A stretch of 12,976 nt of DNA from Euryarchaeota archaeon UBA105 (GCA_002496905.1 DALV01000073.1:6184-19159), one strand, 5' to 3'; positions 6,236 through 12,707 are shown, counted from the stretch's first letter. The notes: a model not told the origin generated them from the letters alone. Translations and numbers: made by a program.

Positions 6236-7363
6236 ATGGAAGACGAAGATAGAGGAATTGCTAGCCAAGAGGTTATGCAGGGGCGGTTCGAAACTTCCTC
6301 TATAATTAGTCAGTCCAACCAGGTAAACCCTCTACCTACGAGACTAATGCGATTGGCAGCCCTTCCTTGGTTCGAGTGTTGGGCAGGGCAATTACGCACT
6401 GAAAAGAAATCAAAGCACACAATTCGGGCATACACTGTAGCGGCGCGTGATTTCTCGACTACTGCTTTACCCGGTGAAGAAGAACTATCTTGGGAAAATG
6501 CTCAAGATGTTCCAGTAAGAGTTTACCACAAGCGTGTTGATCCATCTACTGGGCGTGTAGATGCTTGGCTAAACAGCCTAGGAGAATTGCGTCCTGCTAC
6601 AATAAACGCCAGACTAGCGGCGGTATCTCATCTTCTCAAATGGCTAGGATATGGTGTTCCTGAATGGGTACAAAGACCGGCGCGCCGCCGACCTCTGCCA
6701 CGGCCATTAGGTCGTTCAGAGGTACTGAAAGTTCGTTCAGCGGCGCTTAGAATGGAAGACCCATTAGCTCATCCAATAGTTACCACAATGTTGGACACTG
6801 GATTACGAATCTCTGAATTATGTAATTTAGACATCGATGATGTTGACCATGAAGACCTATCTGCTCTTGTAATCGGTGGTAAGGGAGAAAAGGATCGAAC
6901 TGTTCTGTTTACTAAGAAGACCACCGAAGCAATTGAAGCGTGGAATCCGATCAGAACTATGCGCTCAAAGATGTTAGAAAATGAAGACACGGAAAGAGCC
7001 CTCTTCCTTTCTAGCAGAGGAAATAGAATCAATCCTAGGTCTATTCAGAAATTAATTGACAGATTGGCTGATGAGGCTGAAATCCCCCGCGCTCGACTAT
7101 CTCCTCACACTTTGCGACACACATTCGCGACAGGTCTGCTTGAGCGTGGTGCAGATTTAGTTACCATTCAGAGATTATTAGGGCATGCAAGTATCGCAAC
7201 AACCAGAGTATATCTGGAGATTAGTGACCAAACACTGAGAGAGATTTACCACAGGGCTCAGCGTTTACCAGAATTGGAAGAGTTCGAAATTGATTCAGAA
7301 GTTGAAGATGAATTAGAAAGCGAATATCTCATACTTCCAGCGACTGCGATTCAGCAAGATTAG
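6236..7363 (+). CDS. xerA: Xer-type tyrosine recombinase (XerA-like)
   Basis: A 375-residue tyrosine recombinase. The N-terminal core-binding SAM-like domain covers about residues 45-145 (LRTEKKSKHTIRAYTVAARD, then LRPATINARLAAVSHLLKWL). The catalytic domain is about 160-345 with all expected residues visible: Arg191 in TGLRISELCNL, Lys216 in GGKGEKDR, His291 and Arg294 in HTLRHTFATG, His317 in LLGHASIATT and the nucleophile Tyr326 in TRVYLEIS. Archaeal XerA resolves chromosome dimers at dif; integrases of the same fold also exist, and no element boundaries are visible here, so housekeeping XerA is favoured. It is longer than the usual 280-300 residues, with about 40 extra N-terminal and 35 acidic C-terminal residues. 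The ATG at 6236 is used; ATGs at 6275 and 6347 are possible and the last would still keep the whole core-binding domain. Confidence 0.87.
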   Translation: MEDEDRGIASQEVMQGRFETSSIISQSNQVNPLPTRLMRLAALPWFECWAGQLRTEKKSKHTIRAYTVAARDFSTTALPGEEELSWENAQDVPVRVYHKRVDPSTGRVDAWLNSLGELRPATINARLAAVSHLLKWLGYGVPEWVQRPARRRPLPRPLGRSEVLKVRSAALRMEDPLAHPIVTTMLDTGLRISELCNLDIDDVDHEDLSALVIGGKGEKDRTVLFTKKTTEAIEAWNPIRTMRSKMLENEDTERALFLSSRGNRINPRSIQKLIDRLADEAEIPRARLSPHTLRHTFATGLLERGADLVTIQRLLGHASIATTRVYLEISDQTLREIYHRAQRLPELEEFEIDSEVEDELESEYLILPATAIQQD

Positions 7364-7368
7364 TGTTA

Positions 7369-7381
7369 ATTATTCAATAAT
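7369..7381. repeat. Inverted repeat centred on the DUF3754 stop codon
   Basis: ATTATT-C-AATAAT, a perfect 6-bp-arm inverted repeat, covers the stop codon (7374-7376) of the minus-strand gene in the 10-bp gap to the convergent xer gene. With a one-base centre it is more a DNA palindrome than an RNA hairpin. Confidence 0.35.
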
Positions 7382-8549
7382 CGTATATTTTATCCCAACG
7401 ATCATCTAGAATTGATAATGCCTCTGAGGTTCCAACAACCGATAATTTGCCATTTTTATCTCTACTTAGCAAGCGTAAATCCTCTAGTTTCCCTAATGCA
7501 TCATCTACCTCAAAATCTATATCATATCCAAATTTATTTTCCAACCATGATTCTATTCTTTCATCCAAACTCTCCTCGCTATGGTTATCTTCGACGAGTA
7601 TGAAGGCATAAGCAAGGAGTGCCTCTTTCACTTCTTGCTCTTCGCTTAGATCGACTACCATGTTAATTGCTGCAGCATTATTCGCTTGACCCTTGAAATA
7701 CATATCTTTGGAGACTTGAGTTTGATAATTTTCACGGGTTTTTTGGTAAGATAGATATGTTTTCAGCATATATGTGCCTAAAGCCGTCAAAAGACCAATG
7801 ACTACAGAGGAATCTGTATCTCCAGCATCTGCTCCTAATAGCAAAGGCCCATATTTAGACAAGATTGTGGCTAAACCCCCTATAAGAGGTGCAAAAATTT
7901 TGATTTTGTCTAAATTTCTCATCGATGGTGAGGTGTTTGGAAAAATAGTTTCAACGTCTAGAGTTGGAATATTTTTGAATAGTCTAATATGCAATCCTTG
8001 GCCGGAATCACCTTGATAATACTTCATTTTTTTATTTTCTTGATACCATCTTTCGTCCTTGAATTCAATGATTTGAATTACTCTATCATAGGCGTAAATT
8101 TCGACACTCTCCTGAACTAAACCAAACCACTTTTTCCTTTTGTCTTCGATAATCACTTTTCCCAACTTGTATAAATACATAGTTTCTAGTTCGTCAAATC
8201 TCACATCCAAACTAATCGGGAATACGTCTTCTCCCTCGAGTGCTACTTGAAGTTCGTCGTCTGATATTTCTTCCCAATTTCCGTCATGTAACATCTCGGT
8301 AAATGTTTTCAAAAACTCATCTTTTCCCAATAAAACAGGCACACCAATCTGATCTGGATCCATGTCTTCATACAATTCTTTCATTTTTTCTAATCCGGAA
8401 TGAGAGGAATGATGCCATAAAGCCTCAAGTAGAGTGCTAATTTGTTTTAATTCAGAATTGCTATGACCCTCTAATTCTAAAAATTGAAAAATTTCGGATT
8501 TAACTTTGGCTCGAGATACTGGGATGTATTGTTGACGTGCTTCCGACAT
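7374..8549 (-). CDS. DUF3754 (TMEM143-like) membrane protein
   Basis: A 391-residue protein matching the DUF3754 family, which includes mitochondrial TMEM143 and many bacterial proteins of unknown function. Family-like stretches are YLYKLGKVIIEDK (about 126-136), IRLFKNIPTLDVETIFPN (about 188-205) and YFKGQANNAAAINMVVDLSE then EVKEALLAYAFIL (about 284-318). Two membrane segments lie between them, about 216-238 and 248-266; both termini are probably on the same side. The C-terminal part (about 325-391) looks like a small helical domain. The gene is AT-richer than its neighbours: hand counts of two 60-base lines gave about 32% and 37% G+C against about 55% in a line of rimK, suggesting transfer or relaxed composition. 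It is isolated: convergent with xer (10 bp) and 52 bp from the next gene on its strand. The start ATG at 8547-8549 fits a promoter-like AT stretch about 25 bp upstream. Confidence 0.8.
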   Translation of the reverse strand: MSEARQQYIPVSRAKVKSEIFQFLELEGHSNSELKQISTLLEALWHHSSHSGLEKMKELYEDMDPDQIGVPVLLGKDEFLKTFTEMLHDGNWEEISDDELQVALEGEDVFPISLDVRFDELETMYLYKLGKVIIEDKRKKWFGLVQESVEIYAYDRVIQIIEFKDERWYQENKKMKYYQGDSGQGLHIRLFKNIPTLDVETIFPNTSPSMRNLDKIKIFAPLIGGLATILSKYGPLLLGADAGDTDSSVVIGLLTALGTYMLKTYLSYQKTRENYQTQVSKDMYFKGQANNAAAINMVVDLSEEQEVKEALLAYAFILVEDNHSEESLDERIESWLENKFGYDIDFEVDDALGKLEDLRLLSRDKNGKLSVVGTSEALSILDDRWDKIYDY

Positions 8550-8570
8550 GGAAATTGATTATGTTGCTAT

Positions 8571-8580
8571 GTATTTGTAA
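8571..8580 (-). promoter_or_regulatory. Candidate TATA box for the DUF3754 gene
   Basis: Read on the minus strand this is TTACAAATAC within an AT-rich stretch, 22-31 bases upstream of the ATG at 8549. That spacing is what an archaeal TATA box has when the transcript begins at or next to the start codon (leaderless mRNA). Confidence 0.4.
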
Positions 8581-8592
8581 ATTTCTCTGGGG

Positions 8593-8620
8593 AAATCCAG
8601 CTCATTTTTTTGCTGGATTT
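8593..8620. terminator. 9-bp-arm inverted repeat at the end of the Cys-rich gene
   Basis: AAATCCAGC (8593-8601) and GCTGGATTT (8612-8620) are perfect 9-base arms around a 10-base loop that is mostly T on the plus strand. The repeat covers the last codons and the stop (8602-8604) of the minus-strand Cys-rich gene and lies just upstream of the DUF3754 promoter candidate. It could separate the two minus-strand transcripts or be an operator. Function inferred. Confidence 0.5.
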
Positions 8621-8829
8621 TTCTTATTTTGTCGCTTATCAACAATTTCTGGCCCTTGCCATTCACGTTCAGCTTGAACATTATTTCCCGAATGACCAGG
8701 GAGTGGACAATACTTTCCAGCACGACAGCGTGAGCAGTTATCCATTGGTGGGATCTCTACGACTTTGGTAAGTCGTCCGTACTTGCGTCGTGGCACATAG
8801 TAGTGTTGGAATAGACGGGACTTGAGCAT
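8602..8829 (-). CDS. Small Cys-rich, basic protein with probable metal-binding CxxC cluster
   Basis: A 75-residue protein from the ATG at 8827-8829; a GTG at 8839-8841 would add four residues. The central motif Cys32-x2-Cys35-x5-Cys41-x4-His46 (NCSRCRAGKYCPLPGH) could bind zinc or, less likely, an iron-sulfur cluster. Both ends are rich in Lys and Arg (MLKSRLFQHYYVPRRK at the start, KRQNKKNPAKK at the end), a composition common in small RNA- or DNA-binding proteins. There is no membrane segment. I do not recognise the family. It is divergent from the 285-residue gene starting at 8877, with 47 bp shared between the start codons. The coding case rests on the intact frame, the ordered Cys/His motif and the otherwise empty gap. 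Confidence 0.6.
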   Translation of the reverse strand: MLKSRLFQHYYVPRRKYGRLTKVVEIPPMDNCSRCRAGKYCPLPGHSGNNVQAEREWQGPEIVDKRQNKKNPAKK

Positions 8830-8876
8830 TCTCGTCTGCACGTAACGTTCAACGCGAAGGCAGTTCAGCCGTCATC

Positions 8877-9734
8877 ATGGATGGCGAGGCCGAGTCGGTA
8901 GAGGAGGGAACAATCGGCCTCGATCCAAACAAAACCATACTATGGGCTCAGGTAAGAGAAGGACAACCTCAGATGTCAATAGACGTTGAAGGAAGACTGC
9001 GACCCGCTGGAATCAAGGGCAATTCAACTGTATATCTCGGAGATGTTGCTAGGTCGGCTCTCCGCTCTCTAGGCCCTGCTGACCCTCCATTTTTCGAATC
9101 AAAACCTGGTTATGATGAACAGAGGTGGAGGTTTTCAACCTCAGCAGGAGATGTTTCTATGGTTGTAAAATCGGACTCATATTGGGGGTTCGGATTAGTA
9201 GCAAGATGTTTTCTCAATCGAATCGAAATCATTGGTCCATTGGCTCTACGTGCGCGCATTATACACGATATAGCAGCCACCCTAGGTCGAAATCCATGGG
9301 AGCCATCATGGACATCGAGATTTGAAAAAAGGTCAGGCGCTACAATTTCACAACATCGTAGCGCTTGGGAAGGACTCATTCATCACGCAAGAGATGAGAT
9401 GAATGAAGAAGTCACCAATCTATCGGAAAAAATATCGGCGCTTCGTGGAAGCGAGGATATCGAGCTCATCCTAAACCAAGCCGAACAAAATTTGGATGAG
9501 GCTCGGGCTGCCCTTGCCGATCACAATGCTCCAGCCGTGGAAAGGGCTCTAGCAAGGGCAACACAGGCTCTAGTGGAAGCAGACCCAACAACCGAAGTCA
9601 GGTCATCGGAGGCAGCCGCAATCGGTTCGGGAACTCTCGCTTGGTGGGACAAGAACCAGCAGGAAGAGGAGATAGAGGCTTCGCACCTACTAGATGATGA
9701 ATTACCAGTTGTCGATTTGACCAGTGAAGAGTAA
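8877..9734 (+). CDS. Unrecognised 285-residue protein with helical, coiled-coil-like C-terminal half
   Basis: The N-terminal part (about residues 12-160) is mixed and probably globular, with WRFSTSAGDVSMVVKSDSYW and a following hydrophobic stretch ending IARTLG-like (IIHDIAATLGRNPW). No catalytic motif or membrane helix is visible. Residues about 165-235 are strongly helical with repeating Leu/Ala and charged positions (EEVTNLSEKISALRG, LDEARAALADHNAPAVERAL), consistent with a coiled coil or helical hairpin. The last 45 residues are acidic and end in TSEE. The ATG at 8877 is the only reasonable start. Its stop at 9732-9734 touches the stop of the convergent Sec61-beta gene with no gap. It is divergent from the Cys-rich gene. 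Probably a cytoplasmic lineage-specific protein; function unknown. Possible homologues would have to come from profile searches. Confidence 0.7.
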   Translation: MDGEAESVEEGTIGLDPNKTILWAQVREGQPQMSIDVEGRLRPAGIKGNSTVYLGDVARSALRSLGPADPPFFESKPGYDEQRWRFSTSAGDVSMVVKSDSYWGFGLVARCFLNRIEIIGPLALRARIIHDIAATLGRNPWEPSWTSRFEKRSGATISQHRSAWEGLIHHARDEMNEEVTNLSEKISALRGSEDIELILNQAEQNLDEARAALADHNAPAVERALARATQALVEADPTTEVRSSEAAAIGSGTLAWWDKNQQEEEIEASHLLDDELPVVDLTSEE

Positions 9735-9932
9735 TCAGACAATTCCGGAAAGGACGTCGCCCATCCATGCCCATACTCCATGGTGCTGAAGATAAATTGC
9801 TACAGAGAAGACCACACATGCAGCGTAGACAATTCCTTTACTGATCTGAATGGCATCCTCTGACTCCTCGTCGAAGTAGCGGATTAAACCCGCTGCTTGC
9901 TGGATGCCGCTGCCCTTCTTCTCCTTCGCCAT
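9735..9932 (-). CDS. secG: Preprotein translocase subunit Sec61-beta
   Basis: A 65-residue tail-anchored protein of the archaeal Sec61-beta (SecG) family, the small non-essential subunit of the SecYEG translocon. The start MAKEKKGSGIQQAAGLIRYF followed by DEESEDAIQIS is the characteristic pattern: a basic Lys/Gly/Ser-rich cytoplasmic N terminus, the AGLIRYF(D/E) signature and one membrane helix at about residues 33-49. About 16 residues follow the helix (HHGVWAWMGDVLSGIV), longer than the usual short end, and the last part is hydrophobic enough to lie on the membrane. The ATG at 9930-9932 fits the family start. It abuts the stop of the plus-strand 285-residue gene. It probably has its own promoter in the AT-rich stretch at 9974-10003. 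Confidence 0.88.
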   Translation of the reverse strand: MAKEKKGSGIQQAAGLIRYFDEESEDAIQISKGIVYAACVVFSVAIYLQHHGVWAWMGDVLSGIV

Positions 9933-9973
9933 CGGGCCGTCGCACCTACCTGCACTATTTCAAGACGGCGAAA

Positions 9974-10003
9974 CAGAATAAATCAGCAAATTTACGATAA
10001 ATT
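9974..10003 (-). promoter_or_regulatory. AT-rich promoter region of the Sec61-beta gene with inverted repeat
   Basis: On the minus strand TTTATTCTG (9974-9982) is a TATA-like stretch 42-50 bases upstream of the Sec61-beta ATG, which would give a leader of roughly 20 bases. Just upstream AATTTA (9989-9994) and TAAATT (9998-10003) are perfect arms around CGA. This could be an operator, a second TATA-like site, or part of the terminator region of the upstream gene. Confidence 0.35.
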
Positions 10004-10029
10004 ACCCTAAATGATTCAAAATCAAGGGT
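10004..10029 (-). terminator. Nested hairpin at the stop codon of the 124-residue gene
   Basis: TGATT (10012-10016) and AATCA (10020-10024) pair around a 3-base loop, and outside them ACCCT (10004-10008) and AGGGT (10025-10029) pair again, with a 3-base bulge on one side. The structure includes the stop codon (10022-10024) of the minus-strand gene and is followed by AT-rich sequence, so it is terminator-like. Confidence 0.45.
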
Positions 10030-10396
10030 CTAGTGTCTCAATTAGTACACATCCGCCATCGAGTTCGACAATCTTTGAGGCCGCATCCATGGCAGCATCG
10101 ATGCCGGCGGTCATCAAAATTTCTCGGCGCTTTCCAGCCGATGATTCGAACACCAATCTGTGAGACAGGACTTCCAGTACATCTCTGTCTACAACCTGCC
10201 AAACCCATTCTTCTTTATCGACTGTGATTAATGCCTCAACAGGCACTAGTGGACCTTGCTCTCTACCATTCGTCCGTGCTCGTTCAACGAGGCCAAACAG
10301 CTTTTGAGTGGCTTCCGTATTTGTCGTTCGATTAGGTTCGGTTGGGCTCCTCGCTATTCTTCTTCTCAGTCCTGTCATGTGCATCCCATACGGCAT
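10022..10396 (-). CDS. Unrecognised 124-residue protein
   Basis: A small soluble protein with a basic, probably disordered N terminus (RRRIARSPTEPNRTTNTEA) and a compact alpha/beta-looking remainder from about residue 30: a helix (QKLFGLVERAR), strands around VPVEALITVDKEEWVWQVV, then HRLVFESSAGKRREILMTAG, a helix (IDAAMDAASKIVEL) and a final strand (GGCVLIETLDP). There is no membrane segment or catalytic motif. In-frame ATGs at 10396, 10384 and 10378 are all possible starts; the longest is given. It is 89 bp upstream of the Sec61-beta gene on the same strand with a terminator-like hairpin between, and divergent from the methyltransferase gene. I do not recognise the family. The clean frame and helix/strand alternation support it being real. 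Confidence 0.6.
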   Translation of the reverse strand: MPYGMHMTGLRRRIARSPTEPNRTTNTEATQKLFGLVERARTNGREQGPLVPVEALITVDKEEWVWQVVDRDVLEVLSHRLVFESSAGKRREILMTAGIDAAMDAASKIVELDGGCVLIETLDP

Positions 10397-10448
10397 AGGC
10401 CGTGAGTCGTGAGCGCATAGTTAGAGGTTTAACCGTTTACGAATTTGT

Positions 10449-10476
10449 TTGGGGGAAGAATGAGAATTCTTGGGGG
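10449..10476 (+). promoter_or_regulatory. Paired TTGGGGG boxes around a short hairpin, upstream of the methyltransferase gene
   Basis: TTGGGGG occurs at 10449-10455 and again at 10470-10476, exactly 21 bp (two helical turns) apart. Between them AAGAAT (10456-10461) and ATTCTT (10466-10471) are perfect arms around a GAGA loop. The spacing suits a dimeric regulator binding one face of the helix, or a structured 5' leader for the gene starting at 10531. No known operator was matched. Confidence 0.35.
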
Positions 10477-10530
10477 TAGTGAGAATGCCAGAGCCAATCG
10501 CTTGATGTTGAACATGATTGACGCGACCTT

Positions 10531-12177
10531 GTGCGAGAGGAGGTCGATTGGGATAAGGCCGCGCGCGCTAGCCTGTTATTGAAGGCGGTAAGTTGCTGGC
10601 GAAAAAATTCTGATTCATGGTTCGCACACGCGTATGAAAGACTCCCTGAAACAGTACGAGTGAACCCCTTATCAGCAGATCAAGAATGGCTCGAAGACTG
10701 GTTAAAATCGTTAGACTGTAAGCCTATTGAGTGGTTTAATGGAGTCGGTTCTGCTTGGACTATGCCGTTCTCACGCGGCAAGGCTGAAGGTGAGGTGAAA
10801 TCTGCCCTTGCCGCTTTACATGAAACTGGAAGATTAACTCGTCAAGAGGCTGTGTCGATGTTGCCTGTACTGGCTTTGGACCCAAAACCTGGTGAATATA
10901 TTCTCGACTTATGCGCCAGTCCAGGATCTAAGACTTCACAAATTGCAGAACATCTGAATGATTCTGGAGTCGTTGTCGCGAACGAAATTGTCAGAGGTCG
11001 AGTAAATCTACTAGTTTCCAATATGCAGAGACACCGTTCGCGAAGCAATATCATCGTCAACCACGATGCACGTCATTTTCCCAAGGTTCCTGAATTTGGG
11101 TATGACCGAATATTGGTTGATGCACCCTGCACAGGAACTGGAACCACACGCAAGAACCCCCATGTGTGGTCTCGCTGGAAGCCAAGTGGTGGACGTTCGA
11201 TGCAGAAGTTGCAAATTGATATTTTGAGTCGGGCTACAAAACTCGTTAAATCAGGAGGACGAGTTGTTTACTCGACCTGTTCTCTAGATCCTATCGAAAA
11301 CGAAGCTGTAGTTGCCGAGGTTCTGAGAAACGACCCTTCTTTGAAACTGATTTCAGCCCATGATTTGATCCCAAAATTGCCCGCATCTGAAGGAATGACA
11401 CAATGGCCTGTGCTTTCTGATGAATGTTCAATCGTTCAGAATGAACAAGAAGAAGACAATTTCCTTTCTCCTTCTGAAAAAGAAATTATTGATGCTCTGC
11501 CTCTATGTATGAGAGTGTGGAATGATGAGTCGACAGCTGGAGGATTTTTCCTTGCTGTAATAGAGAAAAAATCCTCAGTAGAAACAGAATCAAATAGTCA
11601 GGTTAATCGTGAGTTGACAGAAGAAGAAGCACCCGTAGATAACGTGGATGTTCCCCAACCAATTTCATCCGAGACTAGAACAATCTTGGAAGAGGAATTG
11701 GGAGACTTACCTGACGACCTTTGGGTGCGAGGCAAGAAAGTTCTATGGTCAACATCCGAAGCTAACGAAATTTGGTCCTCTGAAAGGAGTCGTAGAGGCG
11801 GAAGGATCCGAATTCCGGGTAGGCGTTGGCGTCCTTTGAAAGTGGTTTATCTCGGGCTCGAAGCAATTCATTTACGCCGTGGAGAGTTTGAACGAGTTGT
11901 TGGTTCTGCGGCGAAAAAATTCGCTGATAGAATCGAAAAAGGATGTACTGAAGTGCCATCGAAAGTTATCGATTCCTTACTCTCAGGAGATGAGCCAGAA
12001 CCCACTTTGGTGAGTACAAAACTATCATCCAAGAGAGGAAATTTTCTGTTGGTCGATGAATCGGATGGAACCACTATTCCGGTTTGGATTGGAGGACGAG
12101 TTAGTCTGATGATGAGAACCGCAGAAGTACATGTTTTACGACTAATTAGAGGTGTCATAATCAATCAAGAAGAATGA
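10531..12177 (+). CDS. tRNA (cytosine-5-)-methyltransferase, NSUN2/Trm4-like, with C-terminal domain
   Basis: A 548-residue SAM-dependent RNA m5C methyltransferase of the RsmB/NOP2/NSUN family, predicted to methylate tRNA cytosines. Motif I is LDLCASPGSKTSQIAE (about 125-140), motif IV DAPCTGTGTTRKNPHVW (about 197-213, Cys200) and motif VI YSTCSLDPIENEAVV (about 247-261, nucleophile Cys250). Several stretches follow eukaryotic NSUN2/Trm4 rather than bacterial RsmB: RLTRQEAVSMLPVLAL, the MTQWPVLSDE segment and TAGGFFLAVIEKKSS. After an acidic linker (about 350-385) residues 390-548 form a further domain, including GRRWRPLKVVYLGLEAI, that occupies the place of the NSUN2 C-terminal domain and may help bind RNA. 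The start is GTG at 10531; an in-frame stop at 10519 rules out anything longer. No clear ribosome site precedes it. Family certain; the methylated position is not readable. Confidence 0.9.
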   Translation: MREEVDWDKAARASLLLKAVSCWRKNSDSWFAHAYERLPETVRVNPLSADQEWLEDWLKSLDCKPIEWFNGVGSAWTMPFSRGKAEGEVKSALAALHETGRLTRQEAVSMLPVLALDPKPGEYILDLCASPGSKTSQIAEHLNDSGVVVANEIVRGRVNLLVSNMQRHRSRSNIIVNHDARHFPKVPEFGYDRILVDAPCTGTGTTRKNPHVWSRWKPSGGRSMQKLQIDILSRATKLVKSGGRVVYSTCSLDPIENEAVVAEVLRNDPSLKLISAHDLIPKLPASEGMTQWPVLSDECSIVQNEQEEDNFLSPSEKEIIDALPLCMRVWNDESTAGGFFLAVIEKKSSVETESNSQVNRELTEEEAPVDNVDVPQPISSETRTILEEELGDLPDDLWVRGKKVLWSTSEANEIWSSERSRRGGRIRIPGRRWRPLKVVYLGLEAIHLRRGEFERVVGSAAKKFADRIEKGCTEVPSKVIDSLLSGDEPEPTLVSTKLSSKRGNFLLVDESDGTTIPVWIGGRVSLMMRTAEVHVLRLIRGVIINQEE

Positions 12178-12183
12178 ACAAAC

Positions 12184-12221
12184 GTTCAATCTAATGACAG
12201 ATTTTGAAGTGAATGTTCAAT
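12184..12221 (+). promoter_or_regulatory. Direct repeats upstream of the Lrp gene, candidate autoregulatory site
   Basis: GTTCAAT occurs at 12184-12190 and 12215-12221, 31 bp apart (about three helical turns), each followed closely by CTAATG. They lie in the 82-bp gap between the methyltransferase stop and the Lrp start. Lrp-family proteins commonly bind phased repeats upstream of their own gene, so this is a candidate operator; no consensus match is claimed. Confidence 0.35.
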
Positions 12222-12259
12222 AGCCTAATGCCTCGAGCACAGTCTCCCGAGGGAGATTG

Positions 12260-12706
12260 ATGCTCGACGACACCGACCGCAGAATCATTGAGGTGCTGGA
12301 ACGCGATGCTAGAACATCGCTACGCGGCATAGCTGAGGAGGTCGGTGTTTCTCTAGGTACAGTTAGCAATCGAGTGAAGAAATTAGAAGACAGTGGAGTC
12401 ATCAAGGAGTACCGAGTGATTCTCGATTCAGATAAGGTTGGATGGGGGTTAAATGTCGTAATTGGACTAAGAATTCAGAAGGGGCGTCTAATTGAAATTC
12501 AAGAGATTATTGCCCGTGATCCGAGAGTCTACGGCGTTTACGATGTTACCGGCGAATTCGATTCAATGATTATCGCCAGAGCCAGCGATAGAAGTGACCT
12601 CGACGATTTATCGAAAAATCTCCTCTCGATGGATGGTGTGAAACGTTCGGTTACTCACTTAGTACTCAATACGGTCAAAGAGAGTCCCACATCATTTCCA
12701 AAATAA
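12260..12706 (+). CDS. Lrp/AsnC-family transcriptional regulator
   Basis: A 148-residue regulator of the usual Lrp/AsnC length. Residues about 1-50 are the winged helix-turn-helix (LDDTDRRIIEVLERDARTSL, then IAEEVGVSLGTVSNRVKKLE), and about 62-140 the RAM ligand-binding and oligomerisation domain, including VYGVYDVTGEFDSMIIARA, where amino acids usually bind between subunits. In archaea these proteins act as octameric or dimeric activators or repressors of amino-acid and energy metabolism; the effector is unknown here. The ATG at 12260 is preferred to the TTG directly before it because GGGAG at 12251-12255 lies a few bases upstream and the family start is LDDTDRRI-like. It is downstream of the methyltransferase gene on the same strand, with candidate operator repeats in the gap, and converges on the Toprim gene with 1 bp between stops. 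Confidence 0.9.
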   Translation: MLDDTDRRIIEVLERDARTSLRGIAEEVGVSLGTVSNRVKKLEDSGVIKEYRVILDSDKVGWGLNVVIGLRIQKGRLIEIQEIIARDPRVYGVYDVTGEFDSMIIARASDRSDLDDLSKNLLSMDGVKRSVTHLVLNTVKESPTSFPK

Positions 12707-12707
12707 G

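Noticed and set aside
6171..6300. Possible tRNA suggested by GGTTCG-like motifs at 6171-6180 and 6284-6291
   Set aside because: No acceptor stem or anticodon arm can be drawn around either motif; the second lies inside the recombinase coding region and its T-stem would not pair.
6236..7363. Integrase of an integrated mobile element
   Set aside because: The catalytic and core-binding parts resemble Xer rather than phage integrases, and there is no tRNA, attachment-site pair or cargo gene set next to it; the low-GC neighbour alone is not enough.
7371..7396. dif-like site (AATAATCGTATATTTTATC region) next to the Xer gene
   Set aside because: The central part vaguely resembles an archaeal dif site but the flanking arms are not inverted repeats of each other, and most of it codes for the DUF3754 C terminus.
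8877..9819. Several minus-strand open frames opposite the 285-residue gene
   Set aside because: They overlap one another and the sense gene, have Ser/Arg-rich shadow-like composition and show no motif.
10451..10476. G-quadruplex from the two five-G runs
   Set aside because: Only two long G runs are present; four are needed for a standard intramolecular quadruplex.
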